Source: Nitrosospira multiformis (GTDB lineage Bacteria; Pseudomonadota; Gammaproteobacteria; Burkholderiales; Nitrosomonadaceae). From it: 64,000 nucleotides of DNA. Location of the stretch: positions 62,001 to 126,000 of the forward strand of contig NZ_QAOK01000002.1 in NCBI RefSeq assembly GCF_003050865.1. Reading direction: 5' to 3'. The number at the start of each line of letters is the position of its first letter. Position 1 is the stretch's first letter. The notes beneath the pieces were generated by a model. The model had not been told where the DNA came from and ran no database searches. It worked only from the letters and a program-made list of their open reading frames with translations. Positions 44,231-53,650 of this stretch are shown here, one piece after another. A program made the translations under genes and the position numbers.

Positions 44231-45184
44231 TCAACGTTCATAATACGGAGAGATCTTGGTGACGAGGAAAGGAAACTCCTCGGTCACGTCCACCCGCACG
44301 AAGTACTTTTCGGTAAAATCGGTGTTGCGGTTGGTATAGGAGAAAATGACCTCGACGATGTTGCGTCCGCTGCTTAAAGCGGAGGGACGCACTTCCACGC
44401 CCGTCAGGGAATGATCTTCCGCAAACTCTTCCGCCGCCTTGGCATAAATGGCGGGATAGCGCATGGCAAGGTAGTTCAATGCCCGATGCTCATCCGTGGC
44501 GCCTGCGTTATCGGTCATGTGCATGATCCGGTCAAACAACTCCTCGGCAGCGGAGCCAAATCGCTCCTTGGCCATTTTCTCCGGTTTCGGAATTGCCCTG
44601 ATCAATTCATCCCGTCCAAAGGAATAGATCTGGTCGAATACCACTACCGGCACCATCAGCCCATTACACATCTCCGGCGGAGCAATGGGACCACGCATTC
44701 CGATGACCACATCGATATCCTGGGGAGCAGGCGCGGGCCGGATGGCATCAATCAACATATCGACATCAGCAGGATCGCGTGGAACCAGAAGATAGGTTTC
44801 CAGTCCCTGTACCGTCAGCACCCAGCATAGTTGCCGCACCAGATACCGGTTCTGTCGCTGGGACAGAACTTCATGGAAGGCCTGCTGATCGGTTTTGCCA
44901 GCGGTTTCTGCACGCCCGGTCGCTTGCGCAAATTCTTTTTCCACACTCAGATTAGGAAAGCGTGCTTCCACTCGTCCTATGGCATAAACAAAGGCATTCA
45001 TTCCGCCATTCGCATTCATGCCTTCAGCCCCACTCGGATTTTGGCTCATGCGCGTTCCGTTACAACCGCAGCTTCCTCCCATCTGGGGAGAGATCATTGC
45101 GTTCGAGGCCGAATCAGGCCTTGCCTGGATCGGTTGGTCTGTTGTGCTTTCGACGGGCTCTGCCATCGCAGTTTGTTCGTTCAT
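44231..45184 (-). CDS. Stand-alone PatG-like domain protein
   Basis: Protein of 317 residues matching the C-terminal PatG region of cyanobactin maturation proteases, without the peptidase part. Recognised stretches: NAFVYAIGRVEARFPNLSVE, then RQLCWVLTVQGLETYLLVPR, VVIGMRGPIAPPEMCNGLMV, and the C-terminus KYFVRVDVTEEFPFLVTKIS. Near residue 39 is the cysteine motif GGSCGCNG, with a CxC like that of the precursor cores. In canonical PatG the subtilase is fused; here it is split into the gene at 45561. It may bind or present the precursor. It is 89 bases after the 96-residue gene. Confidence 0.72.
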   Translation of the reverse strand: MNEQTAMAEPVESTTDQPIQARPDSASNAMISPQMGGSCGCNGTRMSQNPSGAEGMNANGGMNAFVYAIGRVEARFPNLSVEKEFAQATGRAETAGKTDQQAFHEVLSQRQNRYLVRQLCWVLTVQGLETYLLVPRDPADVDMLIDAIRPAPAPQDIDVVIGMRGPIAPPEMCNGLMVPVVVFDQIYSFGRDELIRAIPKPEKMAKERFGSAAEELFDRIMHMTDNAGATDEHRALNYLAMRYPAIYAKAAEEFAEDHSLTGVEVRPSALSSGRNIVEVIFSYTNRNTDFTEKYFVRVDVTEEFPFLVTKISPYYER

Positions 45185-45273
45185 ATTGCTCCTCTCTTAA
45201 CTTGGTAGTGCCAACGGCGTTAAAAAGCTGAAAATTTCCTCTAAAACGACCCTCTACTTCCCTTGCCATGCTT

Positions 45274-45564
45274 TTACTTCCGGCCGCGGGGTGTAAAAGA
45301 GAGCCAGCGATTGAGCGCAGCCGCCCGCCCTTCGCAACCTCCACAGGGTTTCATTCGAAAATAAGTGGTGGCGCGCTTGATCGCATCACCGAGCCCGATC
45401 TCCTCATCAGTAATGAAACCGGGCAGGCGCACGCGGTGAGCGGGCTGCTTGCCTGTATCTGCAACGCTTTCACGTTTAACCGGGTTTTTATCGCTTCCGC
45501 CATTTGTATTTCTTTCGCTCCCGTTCCTGCGACCCGGATTTACGTTGATATCATTTTCAGTCAT
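45274..45564 (-). CDS. Small CxxC partner protein of the PatG-like cluster
   Basis: Protein of 96 residues. The first 45 are polar and disordered; the last 50 are distinctive: LPGFITDEEIGLGDAIKRAT, then MKPCGGCEGRAAALNRWLSF. The CGGC at 74-77 may bind metal or be redox-active. I recall similar small proteins beside such subtilases but cannot name a family. It overlaps the protease gene by four bases (ATGA), so the two are coupled. Confidence 0.65.
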   Translation of the reverse strand: MTENDINVNPGRRNGSERNTNGGSDKNPVKRESVADTGKQPAHRVRLPGFITDEEIGLGDAIKRATTYFRMKPCGGCEGRAAALNRWLSFTPRGRK

Positions 45565-46505
45565 GCTGTTTGCCTCCTCGTATTTACCGCGGACAGTATC
45601 TGCCAGGCCGACTCGGCATCCAGCAGGGGTGGAACCACCGAACCCCGCCGCGGGTGATGGAGTTGCATGTGACCGCCTCCGGTTCCCATGATGGTTGCTT
45701 GCCGAAAGTTTTGAGGTTGGCGCATGAGGGCGAGCTTGATCTGGGCCGCCGTGGCATCAGGAAACTGTGACCACAGCAGCGCAATGGCGCCGGTGACAAA
45801 AGGCACAGCTACACTTGTACCGCCCATAGTGAGGGTTTGTCCCTCAGCGCCAAGGCCGGTGATGTTGTCGCCCGGCGCGCTCAAGCCGCGCGTTCCGATC
45901 GTGCTGCCGAGATTGGACTCGTTGATCGGATAGCCCCGCAAATCGCAAGCCACGACCGGAATAACCCAGCGATGGCGAGTAATGACGGAACTGCCCAGCA
46001 TGCCCTGGTTGCCTGCTGCAGCAGCAATCAGTACACCGCGGCTCAGCGCCTGGTTGAATGCTTCATCCAGCAGCTTCTCTTCCCTCGTCGAGGGCTGTGC
46101 CAGGGCGAGGCTCAGGTTGATAACGCGCGCCCCCGCATTGATGCAGTCAAAAATTGCCGCCGCCAGTTCTTGCGGAGTGGCACTGGGCATGTGCTCGCGT
46201 CCGGCGGTACTTTCGCTGAAAATCGGGCGGATAAGGAGCGTACAGTCGGGACAAATGGCAGGCGCAGGAGAAGTGCGCCTGGCCGCGAGGATGCCGGCGA
46301 TGAAGGTTCCATGCAGGCAGGCGCTGCTATTGGTCCTGGTACAGCTCGCCCCGTTATTTCCGGATATCTCCTGAAGATGTCCGTTTGCCAGATCCGCATG
46401 ACTGGTGGCGACAGGGCCGTCGATGAGTCCGATCCTGATATCGGAACTGCCGCTGGTACGCTGCATCAACCCGGTGAGCTTGACGAGTTCGGTAGGGCGC
46501 AACAC
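45561..46505 (-). CDS. PatA/PatG-like subtilisin-family (S8) peptidase
   Basis: Serine peptidase of 314 residues, similar to the protease domain of cyanobactin PatA/PatG. Catalytic residues are in place: D29 in IGLIDGPVAT, H65 in CLHGTFIAG, the oxyanion N166 in AAAGNQG, and S231 in MGGTSVAVP. The insert with ICPDCTLLIRPIF is typical of this subfamily. No signal peptide, so it is likely cytoplasmic. GTG 46505 or TTG 46502 fit the AGGAG site. It heads the minus-strand cluster protease - CxxC protein - PatG-like - two peptides and probably cleaves the leader. Confidence 0.85.
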   Translation of the reverse strand: MLRPTELVKLTGLMQRTSGSSDIRIGLIDGPVATSHADLANGHLQEISGNNGASCTRTNSSACLHGTFIAGILAARRTSPAPAICPDCTLLIRPIFSESTAGREHMPSATPQELAAAIFDCINAGARVINLSLALAQPSTREEKLLDEAFNQALSRGVLIAAAAGNQGMLGSSVITRHRWVIPVVACDLRGYPINESNLGSTIGTRGLSAPGDNITGLGAEGQTLTMGGTSVAVPFVTGAIALLWSQFPDATAAQIKLALMRQPQNFRQATIMGTGGGHMQLHHPRRGSVVPPLLDAESAWQILSAVNTRRQTA

Positions 46506-46989
46506 TTTCTCCTGAATCTAAAGTTATAACCTTCCATGCAGGGGGAAGACAGTTTGAGCCAGGAAAGTACTTACCCAACTCTCGCCTGCTTTATGTTTAG
46601 CACACCTCATGCCGCAAGCAAGCTCAATCAGATCCTTAAATACGGGCAGGTTTAGCAGGAATAAAGACCGGGGAAATTTTTATCCGGAAGTGGAAGCGGG
46701 AAGGGGATTTGGCGGTCTATTGATCCGCCCAGAAAATACTATGAATCTCGTCATTCCGGGCCTGACTCTGAATCCAGCAAACCGGAATCCAGTCCAAACC
46801 AATAATGGCGTGCTTTGAATGTCACTGGATACCGGCTTCAGCCGGTATGACGTTTGTACTGTTTGCTCGCCGACTCAATAAAAACAGCGACTGCAAACAA
46901 GATTCGACAGGTGACAACGGCTGGATGTTACGCGCACCGGGTACTCGCAGCCATTTGGATCCAAAGATATGGAAACTGCCAGCATTATC
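46506..46989. repeat. Intergenic region with palindromic element
   Basis: No gene seen. ATACCGGC (46829-46836) and GCCGGTAT (46841-46848) form a hairpin in a block (about 46755-46855) of the type 'cattccgg...aatccag...ggattccggc', a widespread extragenic repeat. The protease promoter should lie near 46520-46600 on the minus strand, but I cannot point to one. Confidence 0.5.
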
Positions 46990-49900
46990 TCAAGTTGTCC
47001 CTGCGGGATCGGGCGCATCTCTTCCGTGGGCGAGATGGTACAGCACCGGTAGTACCAGCAGTGTCAGGGCCGTGGATGACAGAATTCCTCCAATGACCAC
47101 CGTTGCCAGCGGCCGCTGCACTTCCGCCCCGATACTTGTAGCCAGAGCCATGGGAACAAACCCGATGGCAGCCACCAGGGCTGTCATCAATACCGGGCGC
47201 AATCTCGCGAGTGCTCCTTCCTTGATGGCATCTTCCAGTGACCGGCCTTGCGCGCGCAAGTCCCGTATGAATGACAGCATCACGAGGCCGTTCAGCACGG
47301 CGACACCAGACAGAGCAATGAACCCGACCGCGGCGGAAATGGACAGGGGGATGCCCCGCAACCACAATGCCACTATACCGCCACTGAGGGCAAAGGGAAC
47401 GCCGGTGAACATCAACCACCCGTCCCGAAAATTGCCGAACATGGCGTAAAGCAGCATCAGGATCAGTCCAAGCGCCAGGGGAATTGCTATTTGCAACCGC
47501 TTCGCCGCAGAAACCAGTTGCTCGAACTGTCCCCCCCAGGTGAGCCAATATCCCGAAGGAACGGGCACTTGCTTCACCACCAGTGCTTCCGCTTCTTCGA
47601 CAAAGGAACCAATATCCCTGCCTCGTACATTCGCGGTAACGACAGCCCGGCGCTTGCCGTTTTCCCGGCTCACCTGGTTGGGTCCCTGGAGGACTTCGAT
47701 GACGGCGACTTCGCCGAGAGTAACGTAGGTCATGCCAACGGGCGCCTCGGCTTGCGGATTTCCGGTTTGTGTCTGGTTTTGCGGATTCCCGGTTGCCGAT
47801 CCTCTCACTGGAATTCCGACGGGCAATCGCCGGAGTGCATCCGGATCAGTCCGCAACTGTTCCGGTAGCCGCACCTGCAGCTCGAAGCGGCGATCGCCCT
47901 CGAAAATGGTTCCGGCGTTTTTTCCACCAATGGCAACCGCTACTGCATCCTGTATATCCGCAATATTCAATCCGTAACGCGCAAGCTTTACACGGTCAGG
48001 CTGAACGGTCAGCACCGGCAGGCCGGTAAGTTGTTCGGTTTTTACATCCGCCCCCCCCGGAACAGTCTTGAGCAGATGCTCGACCTGGTCTGCCACCCTG
48101 AACAGCGTGTCCATGTCGTCACCGAATACCTTTACCGCGACGTCCGCTCGCACACCGGACAACAACTCATTGAATCGCATCTGGATGGGCTGGGTGAATT
48201 CATAATTGTTGCCCGGTATCTGGCCTACCGCCTGCTCCAGTGCAGCGATAAGATCTGCCTTCGTGGAATATTGTTTCCGCCATTGCGACTGGGGTTTCAG
48301 CATGACGAAGATGTCTGCCACGTTCGGCGGCATGGGATCGGTTGCAATCTCGGCAGTCCCGATCTTGGTGAAAACACGGTCCACCTCGGGAAATGCCTTG
48401 ATTGATTCCTCCAGTTCATGCTGCATCTCGATGGCCGTGGTCAGGCTGGTGCCGGGGATGCGGATTGCGTGCAGCGCGATATCGCCCTCATTGAGGCTGG
48501 GTACGAACTCCGTACCCATTTTTGTGGTCAGCAGGCCGCTCAACACAACAATCACAACGGCGGTGGTAACGGTGAGGCCCTGGTTCCTCATTACGGCGTC
48601 GAGAACCGGCAGGTAGGCTTTCTTCGCCCACGCAACCACCGCGCTTTCCTTTTCTGTCACTTTTCCCGTCAGAAAGAGTGCAATCGCCGCCGGGACAAAC
48701 GTTATGGAAAGAATCATCGCACCTAGCAGGGCGGTTAATACCGTGTAGGCCATTGGGTGGAACATTTTCCCTTCCACTCCCGAAAGCGTGAAGACGGGAA
48801 GATAAACCACCATGATGATGAGCTCGCCATAAATGAGCACACGCCGCGCTTCCCTGGTCGCGTCGAATACCACTGCGAGACGCTCGTTCAACGAGAGTTG
48901 GCGCCCCAGCCGCGCCTGCTCATGAGCCAGCCGCCGCATGCTGTTTTCCACGATGACGATCGCGCCGTCCACGATGAGGCCGAAATCGAGCGCCCCCAGG
49001 CTCATCAGGTTGGCGCTGACCCCATTGGTTACCATTCCGGTAAAGGTGAACAGCATCGAGAGGGGAATCACGAGCGAAGTGATGACGGCCGCCCGCAGGT
49101 TGCCAAGGAAAAGGAGCAGCACGACGATGACCAGTATCGCGCCTTCGAGCAGGTTGGTGGCAACAGTCCTGATCGTCTTGTCCACGAGCGTCGTCCGATC
49201 ATAGACAGCGATTGCTTCGACACCTCTCGGTAGATTCCGGTTGATTTCGGCGAGTTTTTTTGCGACCGCCTGCGAAACGACACGACTGTTTTCTCCGATC
49301 AGCATGTGGGCGGTGCCGATCACGGTCTCCTGCCCATTCTGGGTCGCGGCGCCGGTGCGCAATTCCCGTCCTATCAGCACATCGGCCACATCCTTGATAC
49401 GTATGGGTATCCCCAGCCGGGATCCCAGGGTGATGTTCCCAATCTCTTTCAGGTTTGCCACCTGTCCCGGCACTCGCACCAGGTACTGTTCGCCGCTTTT
49501 CTCGATATATCCGGCGCCGACATTGAGGTTATTGAGGCGCAATGCGACGATGACGTCATTCAGTGTCAATCCGAAAGAGATCAGCTTTTCGGGGTAGGGC
49601 GCGACATGGAATTGCTTGACGAAACCTCCGACGGCGTTTACTTCCGTGACGCCCGGTACCATGCGCAGCTGCGGGCGGATGATCCAATCCTGGATTTCCC
49701 GCAGGTCGGTGATGCTGTATGGCGACCCGTCAGGCTTTTGCGCACCCTCTCTTGCATTGACAGACCACATGAAAATCTCGCCCAGGCCGGTTGAGATCGG
49801 TCCCATGGTCGTTTCCACATCGACCGGTAAACGCTCTTTGGCTTCCTGCAGCCTCTGGTCGATCAACTGGCGGGCGAGGTAGATATCCGTGCCGTCCTCA

Positions 49901-50190
49901 AAAATAACCGTAACCTGCGAGAGGCCGTAGCGGGAAAGCGAGCGGGTGTACGCGAGATTGGGGAGCCCTGCCATGATCATCTCGATCGGGAAAGTGACGC
50001 GTTGTTCAACCTCGATCGGGGTATACCCGGTTGCCCGCGTATTGATCTGTACCTGCACGTTGGTTATGTCGGGCACCGCGTCGATGGGGAGCTTCTGGTA
50101 GCTATGGATTCCCACGGCGCCCATCGTCAGCACGGCCATCAGGACCAGCACGCGCCGCTGAATGGAGAGTTCGAGGATGCGCTCAATCAT
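46990..50190 (-). CDS. czcA: Heavy-metal RND efflux pump, CzcA family
   Basis: Inner-membrane proton-driven pump of 1066 residues, exporting divalent cations through the CzcCBA complex. The helix-4 motif LDFGLIVDGAIVIVEN contains the D/D/E residues typical of CzcA (Zn/Co/Cd), not the CusA pattern. The N-terminus MIERILELSIQRRVLVLMAV and two large periplasmic loops are normal. An insertion near the middle, about residues 815-840 (GSATGNPQNQTQTGNPQAEA), is low-complexity Asn/Gln/Pro-rich and not usual in the family. It is the last gene of czcICBA, 68 bases after czcB. Confidence 0.92.
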   Translation of the reverse strand: MIERILELSIQRRVLVLMAVLTMGAVGIHSYQKLPIDAVPDITNVQVQINTRATGYTPIEVEQRVTFPIEMIMAGLPNLAYTRSLSRYGLSQVTVIFEDGTDIYLARQLIDQRLQEAKERLPVDVETTMGPISTGLGEIFMWSVNAREGAQKPDGSPYSITDLREIQDWIIRPQLRMVPGVTEVNAVGGFVKQFHVAPYPEKLISFGLTLNDVIVALRLNNLNVGAGYIEKSGEQYLVRVPGQVANLKEIGNITLGSRLGIPIRIKDVADVLIGRELRTGAATQNGQETVIGTAHMLIGENSRVVSQAVAKKLAEINRNLPRGVEAIAVYDRTTLVDKTIRTVATNLLEGAILVIVVLLLFLGNLRAAVITSLVIPLSMLFTFTGMVTNGVSANLMSLGALDFGLIVDGAIVIVENSMRRLAHEQARLGRQLSLNERLAVVFDATREARRVLIYGELIIMVVYLPVFTLSGVEGKMFHPMAYTVLTALLGAMILSITFVPAAIALFLTGKVTEKESAVVAWAKKAYLPVLDAVMRNQGLTVTTAVVIVVLSGLLTTKMGTEFVPSLNEGDIALHAIRIPGTSLTTAIEMQHELEESIKAFPEVDRVFTKIGTAEIATDPMPPNVADIFVMLKPQSQWRKQYSTKADLIAALEQAVGQIPGNNYEFTQPIQMRFNELLSGVRADVAVKVFGDDMDTLFRVADQVEHLLKTVPGGADVKTEQLTGLPVLTVQPDRVKLARYGLNIADIQDAVAVAIGGKNAGTIFEGDRRFELQVRLPEQLRTDPDALRRLPVGIPVRGSATGNPQNQTQTGNPQAEAPVGMTYVTLGEVAVIEVLQGPNQVSRENGKRRAVVTANVRGRDIGSFVEEAEALVVKQVPVPSGYWLTWGGQFEQLVSAAKRLQIAIPLALGLILMLLYAMFGNFRDGWLMFTGVPFALSGGIVALWLRGIPLSISAAVGFIALSGVAVLNGLVMLSFIRDLRAQGRSLEDAIKEGALARLRPVLMTALVAAIGFVPMALATSIGAEVQRPLATVVIGGILSSTALTLLVLPVLYHLAHGRDAPDPAGTT

Positions 50191-50258
50191 GATGCCGGTG
50201 AAACTGATCTATTTGATCAAGAGGGATGGAACCCTTACGTGACCTGCCTGACCCGGAT

Positions 50259-51785
50259 CTAGTGTTCATGGGTAGCCCCCGATTTACCCAGCTCGGCTTT
50301 GATCGCAAAGCTGTTGCCTGCCGCGTATTGCTCTCCTGCCTCCAAGCCATGGAGAACCTCGATCGTCTTGCCGTCGCTACGTCCCAGTTCCAGCGGCCGC
50401 GCCTCGAAATATTCACCATAACGTCCGAATGCTACGGTCCAGTCACCGAGTGTCTGAAGCGCGTCGGCAGATACGGCAACAGGTACGGGAATTTCTGCAG
50501 CCACCATTTCGGCAGTTACGAACATCCCGGGGCGCCATTTTCCCTCCCTGTTTTGCAGGGCGAGCCGCGCCGTGGCGGTACGGGTCTGGCCGCCGATCAG
50601 CGTGGTGATGTAGATAACAACGCCTTCCCCCTCTACATCCGACGCCGTTGCTCTGATGGTTGCCTTTTGCCCAACCTTGACTACATCCAGATCTTTTGGA
50701 TAAACCGTGATGCCGGCCCACACCGTCGAAACATCGGCAATAACAAAAATATGTTCATCTTCCTTCAGCGTCTGGCCGAGGGCGACAGCCTTGTCGATGA
50801 TTAGCCCGGATATCGGTGTCCGGACTTCGTAGCGGGCCAGATTGCCGGAAGAAGCCGCTTCCGGCTGCACCCCGAGCGACTGCAGCTTGACCGCAGCCAG
50901 ATCCACTGCAATCTCCGCTTCATTCAGCAGTTCCTGGGCGACGAGGTAGTCCTGCTTGGCGGAGATTTTTTCTTCCCAGAGCTGCCGTTCGCGCTTGTAG
51001 GTGGTCTGCGCCAGCGCCAGCCGTTTCCTGGCTACCCGATACTGACTACGCAGTTCTGCCAGCATCTGGCTCTCTATCACCACAAGAATCTCTCCTTTCT
51101 GCACCTGCTGGCCGTGGTGACGCTTCACGGCTGTGACTATTCCCGGCAGGCGGGGTACCACCTGCACGATGGTATGCTCGTTGAAGATGATCTCGCCAGG
51201 CAGCTTGAGCATGGGTTTGATGATGGCAGGTCCCGCAGTGCGTATTTCGATGCCGGAGCCTTTCAGCATCTCGTCCGGCATTTCCACCCTGGCCTCGACC
51301 TGGCTGTATTCCCAATGGATCGTCTTGCCTTTCCATTGAACGGTAATCACGGCATCAAACGAGTGCGGCTCCTCTACTATCTGATCGCTCACCAGGTAAT
51401 CAGCCTCAGGCGTGAATTTGAATACCTGCGCGGGTGCTCCAAGGCGCGACAGCGTCATGGTGACCCTGGCAGCGGTGGGCGGAAGAGGCTTGCTCTTTTC
51501 ATATAGATAGAGCCTGAAGCGCGGCGGCACGTTAGCCTCAAAAATAGTTACCTCCAGGCCAAAGCCATCTGTTTCACCTTCGGTAAAAAGCTTTCCGCCT
51601 TTTGGCCCCTCCCGGTAGTTCGATGATGCCTTGCCTTCGACCGCAGGTGCTTCATGAGTAGGATAGGCCGCGGAATCCCCGGAGATGGATTGCGAAGTCT
51701 TGTCGGAGCTGAGTATCAACCCGCCAAATGCAATTCCTATGGCGATTACGGCAATGATCGGAAACAGTCTCTTCCTGTTATTCAC
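50259..51785 (-). CDS. czcB: Periplasmic adaptor of RND efflux, CzcB family
   Basis: Membrane-fusion protein of 508 residues, anchored by an N-terminal helix (LFPIIAVIAIGIAFGGLIL). The early domain (about 60-170) includes EGETDGFGLEVTIFEANVPP. The barrel-sandwich and coiled-coil part contains LPGIVTAVKRHHGQQVQKGE and ELRSQYRVARKRLALAQTTY. The C-terminus ends ATHEH, where histidines could bind metal. It links CzcA to the outer-membrane channel. It ends two bases before the czcC stop region, in one operon. Confidence 0.92.
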   Translation of the reverse strand: MNNRKRLFPIIAVIAIGIAFGGLILSSDKTSQSISGDSAAYPTHEAPAVEGKASSNYREGPKGGKLFTEGETDGFGLEVTIFEANVPPRFRLYLYEKSKPLPPTAARVTMTLSRLGAPAQVFKFTPEADYLVSDQIVEEPHSFDAVITVQWKGKTIHWEYSQVEARVEMPDEMLKGSGIEIRTAGPAIIKPMLKLPGEIIFNEHTIVQVVPRLPGIVTAVKRHHGQQVQKGEILVVIESQMLAELRSQYRVARKRLALAQTTYKRERQLWEEKISAKQDYLVAQELLNEAEIAVDLAAVKLQSLGVQPEAASSGNLARYEVRTPISGLIIDKAVALGQTLKEDEHIFVIADVSTVWAGITVYPKDLDVVKVGQKATIRATASDVEGEGVVIYITTLIGGQTRTATARLALQNREGKWRPGMFVTAEMVAAEIPVPVAVSADALQTLGDWTVAFGRYGEYFEARPLELGRSDGKTIEVLHGLEAGEQYAAGNSFAIKAELGKSGATHEH

Positions 51786-51787
51786 TT

Positions 51788-53212
51788 TTACTCCTTATCA
51801 TCCGTAAAATCGGTATAGGCCGGTTCATGGGCGCCCTGTCTGGCAACGCCATCAAGAGGTGCTGCAATCAAGCGTTCGATTTCATTGACAAGGCGGTGGT
51901 AATTGGCGAGCGCACGCACATACAAAACCTGGTTCTGAAACAGGGTGCGCTGTGCGTCGAGCACTTCAAGAAAGCCGAATTTGCCGAGTTCATAACCCTT
52001 GTTCGTTACCTCGAAAGCACTTCGGGCCGCAGGCAATATCTCCCCGCGCAGTATCGATATCTCGTTCTCGGCTGCCGCCAACGATTCGTAGGCCTGTATC
52101 AGCTCTGCCTTGAGGCGCAAGTCTGTCGCGGCTTGCTCATCCTGTGCCTTATCCAGGCGCTGATAGGCTTCCCGCAGATTTCCCTGATTCCGGTCGAATA
52201 ATTGCAGTGGCATGGAGATGCCTACGATTGCAGTCGTTCCCCCCGATTCCCAATGCTTGATCATGCCGCCCGCAAGGGTGATATCGGGAATGCGACGGGA
52301 TTGCTCCACTTCGAGCAGCGCCTTGCGATGTTCTATGCCTTTTCTGGCGCGATCCGCCATGGGATTCGATAAGACTCGCTCGGTCAATGCGGCTAAATCG
52401 GGCAGGACGACCATTGATTCCAGCATTCCCAGCACCTGCCCGAACTCCGGGGTAGTGTCACCCCATAGCAGTGCGAGGCGTTTGCGCGCCGCCGCCAGTT
52501 CCCGTTGCGCTTGGCCCAGGGAAATTCGCGTCGTGGAAAACGCTACTCCCACTTTAGTCTCTTCTATGGGAGGCACTTTTCCCGCCTGCACCCGGCGCTT
52601 GACAGTATCCACCACCTGCTGAGCCAGCCGCTGGCTCTCTTCGGCCAGGCGCAACTGCTCCTGCCCCGCCAGCACCTCTGTAAATACGTTCGCTACCCGT
52701 GCGATGAGTTCGAGCCGTTTGGTTTCAAAGTCCTTGCCCGCCAGCGCTTGCCCGAGCGACGCAGCATTTACTCGCGCTGCACGTTTTCCTCCCAACTCGA
52801 TCAATTGGCTGATGCGAATGATCAAATCCTGCTGCTCGACATTTTGCTTGATGGCTCTTTGTCCGTTTCCGCTCCCCATGTTTCCGGCGTTGTCGACGTC
52901 CACCGACAACTGAGGGTTGCGCAACAACCCGGCCTGCAACGTAACACCCTCCAGGGCGCGCATCTCCTTATCGAAGGAGGCCAGTTCGGGGTTGTGCTGA
53001 AGTGTGAGCCGCACTGCATCCCGCAGGGTGAGATTGCTCTTGACTTCAGGACCAGCAGTATTGGGAAAGCGCGTGCCCTCCCTGCCCTCCACCGCGCGGA
53101 TGCCCGCAAAAGAGCTGTCAGCACCTGCTGCCGGCAAGCAGGTCATCGCAAGGACAAGCATGGCTCCCACACGCCCACACTGCCTGATGATGAACGACAC
53201 ATGAAAGTTCAT
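51788..53212 (-). CDS. czcC: TolC-family outer-membrane channel, CzcC
   Basis: Outer-membrane efflux protein of about 474 residues. The signal peptide (MNFHVSFIIRQCGRVGAMLV, cleavage near AGA) is followed by two OEP repeats: LTLRDAVRLTLQHNPELASF and SNPMADRARKGIEHRKALLE, with AYESLAAAENEISILRGE later. ATG 53212 was chosen because GGAGAAATCTCC precedes it and it gives a proper signal; the frame extends eight codons upstream. It heads the czcCBA part of the operon; a czcI-like gene lies 439 bases upstream. Confidence 0.9.
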   Translation of the reverse strand: MNFHVSFIIRQCGRVGAMLVLAMTCLPAAGADSSFAGIRAVEGREGTRFPNTAGPEVKSNLTLRDAVRLTLQHNPELASFDKEMRALEGVTLQAGLLRNPQLSVDVDNAGNMGSGNGQRAIKQNVEQQDLIIRISQLIELGGKRAARVNAASLGQALAGKDFETKRLELIARVANVFTEVLAGQEQLRLAEESQRLAQQVVDTVKRRVQAGKVPPIEETKVGVAFSTTRISLGQAQRELAAARKRLALLWGDTTPEFGQVLGMLESMVVLPDLAALTERVLSNPMADRARKGIEHRKALLEVEQSRRIPDITLAGGMIKHWESGGTTAIVGISMPLQLFDRNQGNLREAYQRLDKAQDEQAATDLRLKAELIQAYESLAAAENEISILRGEILPAARSAFEVTNKGYELGKFGFLEVLDAQRTLFQNQVLYVRALANYHRLVNEIERLIAAPLDGVARQGAHEPAYTDFTDDKE

Positions 53213-53236
53213 GGAGATTTCTCCGCGAGTAATCAA

Positions 53237-53650
53237 GGGAAACGCATAACTGTAGCTGATTACATAAATAGCGGTTTCGCCTTGGCCTTCGTCCCCCGTT
53301 TAACCTGAGCCCTGAGCCCTTCGGCAGGCTCAAGGCATCACTGAGCCAGATCGAAAGGTCGAAGCTGTTCAGGATCCGCGCTTCAAGGGTTCAGGGGTCG
53401 AACAGGGGCTGAGCGGAGGTCGAACGGATGCTCAAGACAGCCTTATCGGGGAATCGGCCGTTCTCGGGTTAAACAAGTACCCGGAAACAGTTGCCCGAGG
53501 GTGCAGGGGTGCAATATAGAAACCATTTACCCTGTGAAAGGCTTGCCGGATAAACCGGAAGGCGCTTGCGTTAATTCAGGGCTGTTAATTCAGGGCTAAC
53601 AGGTTTCGAGTTTGGACCAATGTCACGCTCGGACTGCCCGGCGGCCTGGC
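53237..53650. repeat. Intergenic region with REP-like sequence upstream of czcC
   Basis: No gene is visible. 'agcccttcggcaggctcaagg' style sequence at about 53305-53440 is related to that at 1367-1401 and contains several short, related inverted words (CTTCGGCAGG, GGTCGAA). The long gap between the czcI-like gene and czcC may contain an internal promoter. Confidence 0.5.
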
